A stretch of DNA of 64,000 bases from the NCBI GenBank assembly GCA_003225315.1, contig QHZD01000045.1, positions 27,652-91,651 of the forward strand, written 5' to 3'. Shown piece after piece: positions 63,217 through 64,000 of this stretch (position 1 is the first letter of the stretch; the number at the start of each line of letters is the position of its first letter). The stretch is from Acidobacteriota bacterium (GTDB lineage Bacteria; Acidobacteriota; Terriglobia; Acidiferrales; UBA7541). The position numbers and the translations under genes were made by a program. Below the pieces are notes generated by a model. It saw only the letters and a program-made list of their open reading frames with translations. It ran no database searches and was not told the origin of the DNA.

Positions 63217-64000
63217 ATGAACCGCAAGCTCATCCTGATTCTTATTGCTGCTTCCGCCGTTCTGACAGCCACTGGCCTTTATGCCGGATGGTTCCGGCGA
63301 GACACTACCATGCAAGGTTCCGGTACTGTCGAAGCCAGGAATATTCGCGTCGGCTCCAAGATCGGGGGCCGCATCGACAAAGTTCTGGTTCGTGAAGGCG
63401 ATTCCGTGGAGCCGGGGCAGGTCTTGATCACATTTGACGACAAGGAATTGCAAGCTTCCCTCGAGCAGTCCCGCGCCAACGCGGAAAAAGCCCGGCGCGG
63501 CTACCGTCCTGAAGAAATCGATGAGGCCCGCGCCACCGCGGCGCAAGCCAAAGCCGACTTCGAGTTGAAAAGGAACGGCTATCGCCAGGAAGATATCGCC
63601 TCTGCACAAGCAGAACTAGACCGCGCGAAAGCCGATGAAATGCGCACGCACCTCGATTTCGACCGCTACGAAGCGCTCGCGAAAAAGGACCTCGTCTCCA
63701 AGCAACAGCGCGATACGGCCGAAGCGAACTGGAAAGTGGCCGTCGCCCAGCAAGAGAGCGCCCGTCATAAGCTCGATGAGCTGCAGCGCGGCTACCGTCC
63801 CGAGGAAATCGCCTCCGCCGAAGCGCATTACCATCAGGCGCAGGCCAGCCTGGAAAAACTCGAGCGCGGCAACCGTCGCGAAGACGTCGAGGTCGCCAAA
63901 GCCGCCTATGCCTACGACCAAGCTCGATTCCGTGAGCGACAGGTCACCGCGCCCTCAGCCGCCACCGTGGAAGTTCTGGATGTCCGACCGGGCGACCTTA
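63217..64000 (+). CDS. HlyD family periplasmic adaptor, partial
   Basis: The open frame from ATG 63217 runs to the window edge (261 codons). It has one N-terminal membrane helix (LILILIAASAVLTATGLYAG) and the HlyD/biotinyl-lipoyl strand (VEARNIRVGSKIGGRIDKVL). A long helical hairpin with a motif near (R/N)GYRPEEI occurs at about four spaced sites. It ends in the beta-barrel region (RQVTAPSAATVEVLDVRPGD). Such adaptors bridge inner-membrane pumps (ABC or RND) and outer-membrane channels; the pump genes would lie just beyond the window. Confidence 0.93.
   Translation, partial: MNRKLILILIAASAVLTATGLYAGWFRRDTTMQGSGTVEARNIRVGSKIGGRIDKVLVREGDSVEPGQVLITFDDKELQASLEQSRANAEKARRGYRPEEIDEARATAAQAKADFELKRNGYRQEDIASAQAELDRAKADEMRTHLDFDRYEALAKKDLVSKQQRDTAEANWKVAVAQQESARHKLDELQRGYRPEEIASAEAHYHQAQASLEKLERGNRREDVEVAKAAYAYDQARFRERQVTAPSAATVEVLDVRPGDL

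Overview
The window looks like chromosomal DNA of an Acidobacteriota member (subdivision 1/3-like soil group). The reasons are the mix of families: a winged-helix/TolB/TPR one-component regulator, a tetraether-synthase-like radical SAM protein, a TonB-ExbB-ExbD-ExbD-ExbD set behind SecDF, and many secreted lipoproteins of unknown role. Small hairpin repeats of the kind scattered through such genomes are also present. This is inference from gene content; no rRNA or tRNA gene was found.

Layout. 1-3,800 (minus): moaA with a Moco-riboswitch leader (promoter, aptamer and terminator all visible), then nadA, a DUF2203 protein and a DUF255/thioredoxin-fold protein cut by the window edge. 3,866-15,700: single metabolic genes (saccharopine-dehydrogenase-like, DUF1326, a peptidase S10-cstA-ybdD operon with overlapping ends, a membrane-anchored beta-lactamase-fold protein, a Tat-exported FMN-dependent hydroxy-acid oxidase, DUF2461, a PPOX-fold flavoprotein, LysE, FmdB). 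15,784-17,985: a Tes-like radical SAM enzyme, probably for membrane-spanning lipids. 18,300-28,200: mostly proteins of unknown function, with a CadC/TolB-like regulator, a double rhodanese and RidA. 28,393-30,615: a bifunctional (p)ppGpp enzyme with a long leader that carries a dispersed 119-bp element.

31,100-35,300 is the accessory-looking part: three tightly coupled secreted proteins of unknown family, a short AraC-type regulator coupled to an 80-residue ORF, inverted repeats, a heptamer minisatellite and REP-like hairpins. 35,300-44,931 (minus) is a long conserved block: YIP1-like protein, tgt, yajC, secD, secF, tonB, exbB, three exbD copies and a TPR lipoprotein, so protein export and TonB energisation are probably co-expressed. 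45,191-50,450: DUF3052-like protein, MFS exporter, MscS channel, DUF1648, a HicB-like small ORF and a frameshifted gene. 50,516-61,437 (minus): rpoD, dnaG (separated by a plus-strand DUF457 gene and a second copy of the 119-bp element), an amidohydrolase, mutS2, a LOG-like protein and a PBP4-type DD-carboxypeptidase. 61,634-64,000 (plus): a Ysc84/SYLF protein with a strong terminator, then an autoregulated TetR gene followed by a HlyD-type adaptor that runs off the window.

The best leads for something undescribed are the Tes-like enzyme, the secreted three-gene operon at 31.3-33.8 kb with its adjacent regulator, the paired 119-bp elements near rsh and dnaG, and the frameshifted toxin-like gene beside a HicB-like ORF.
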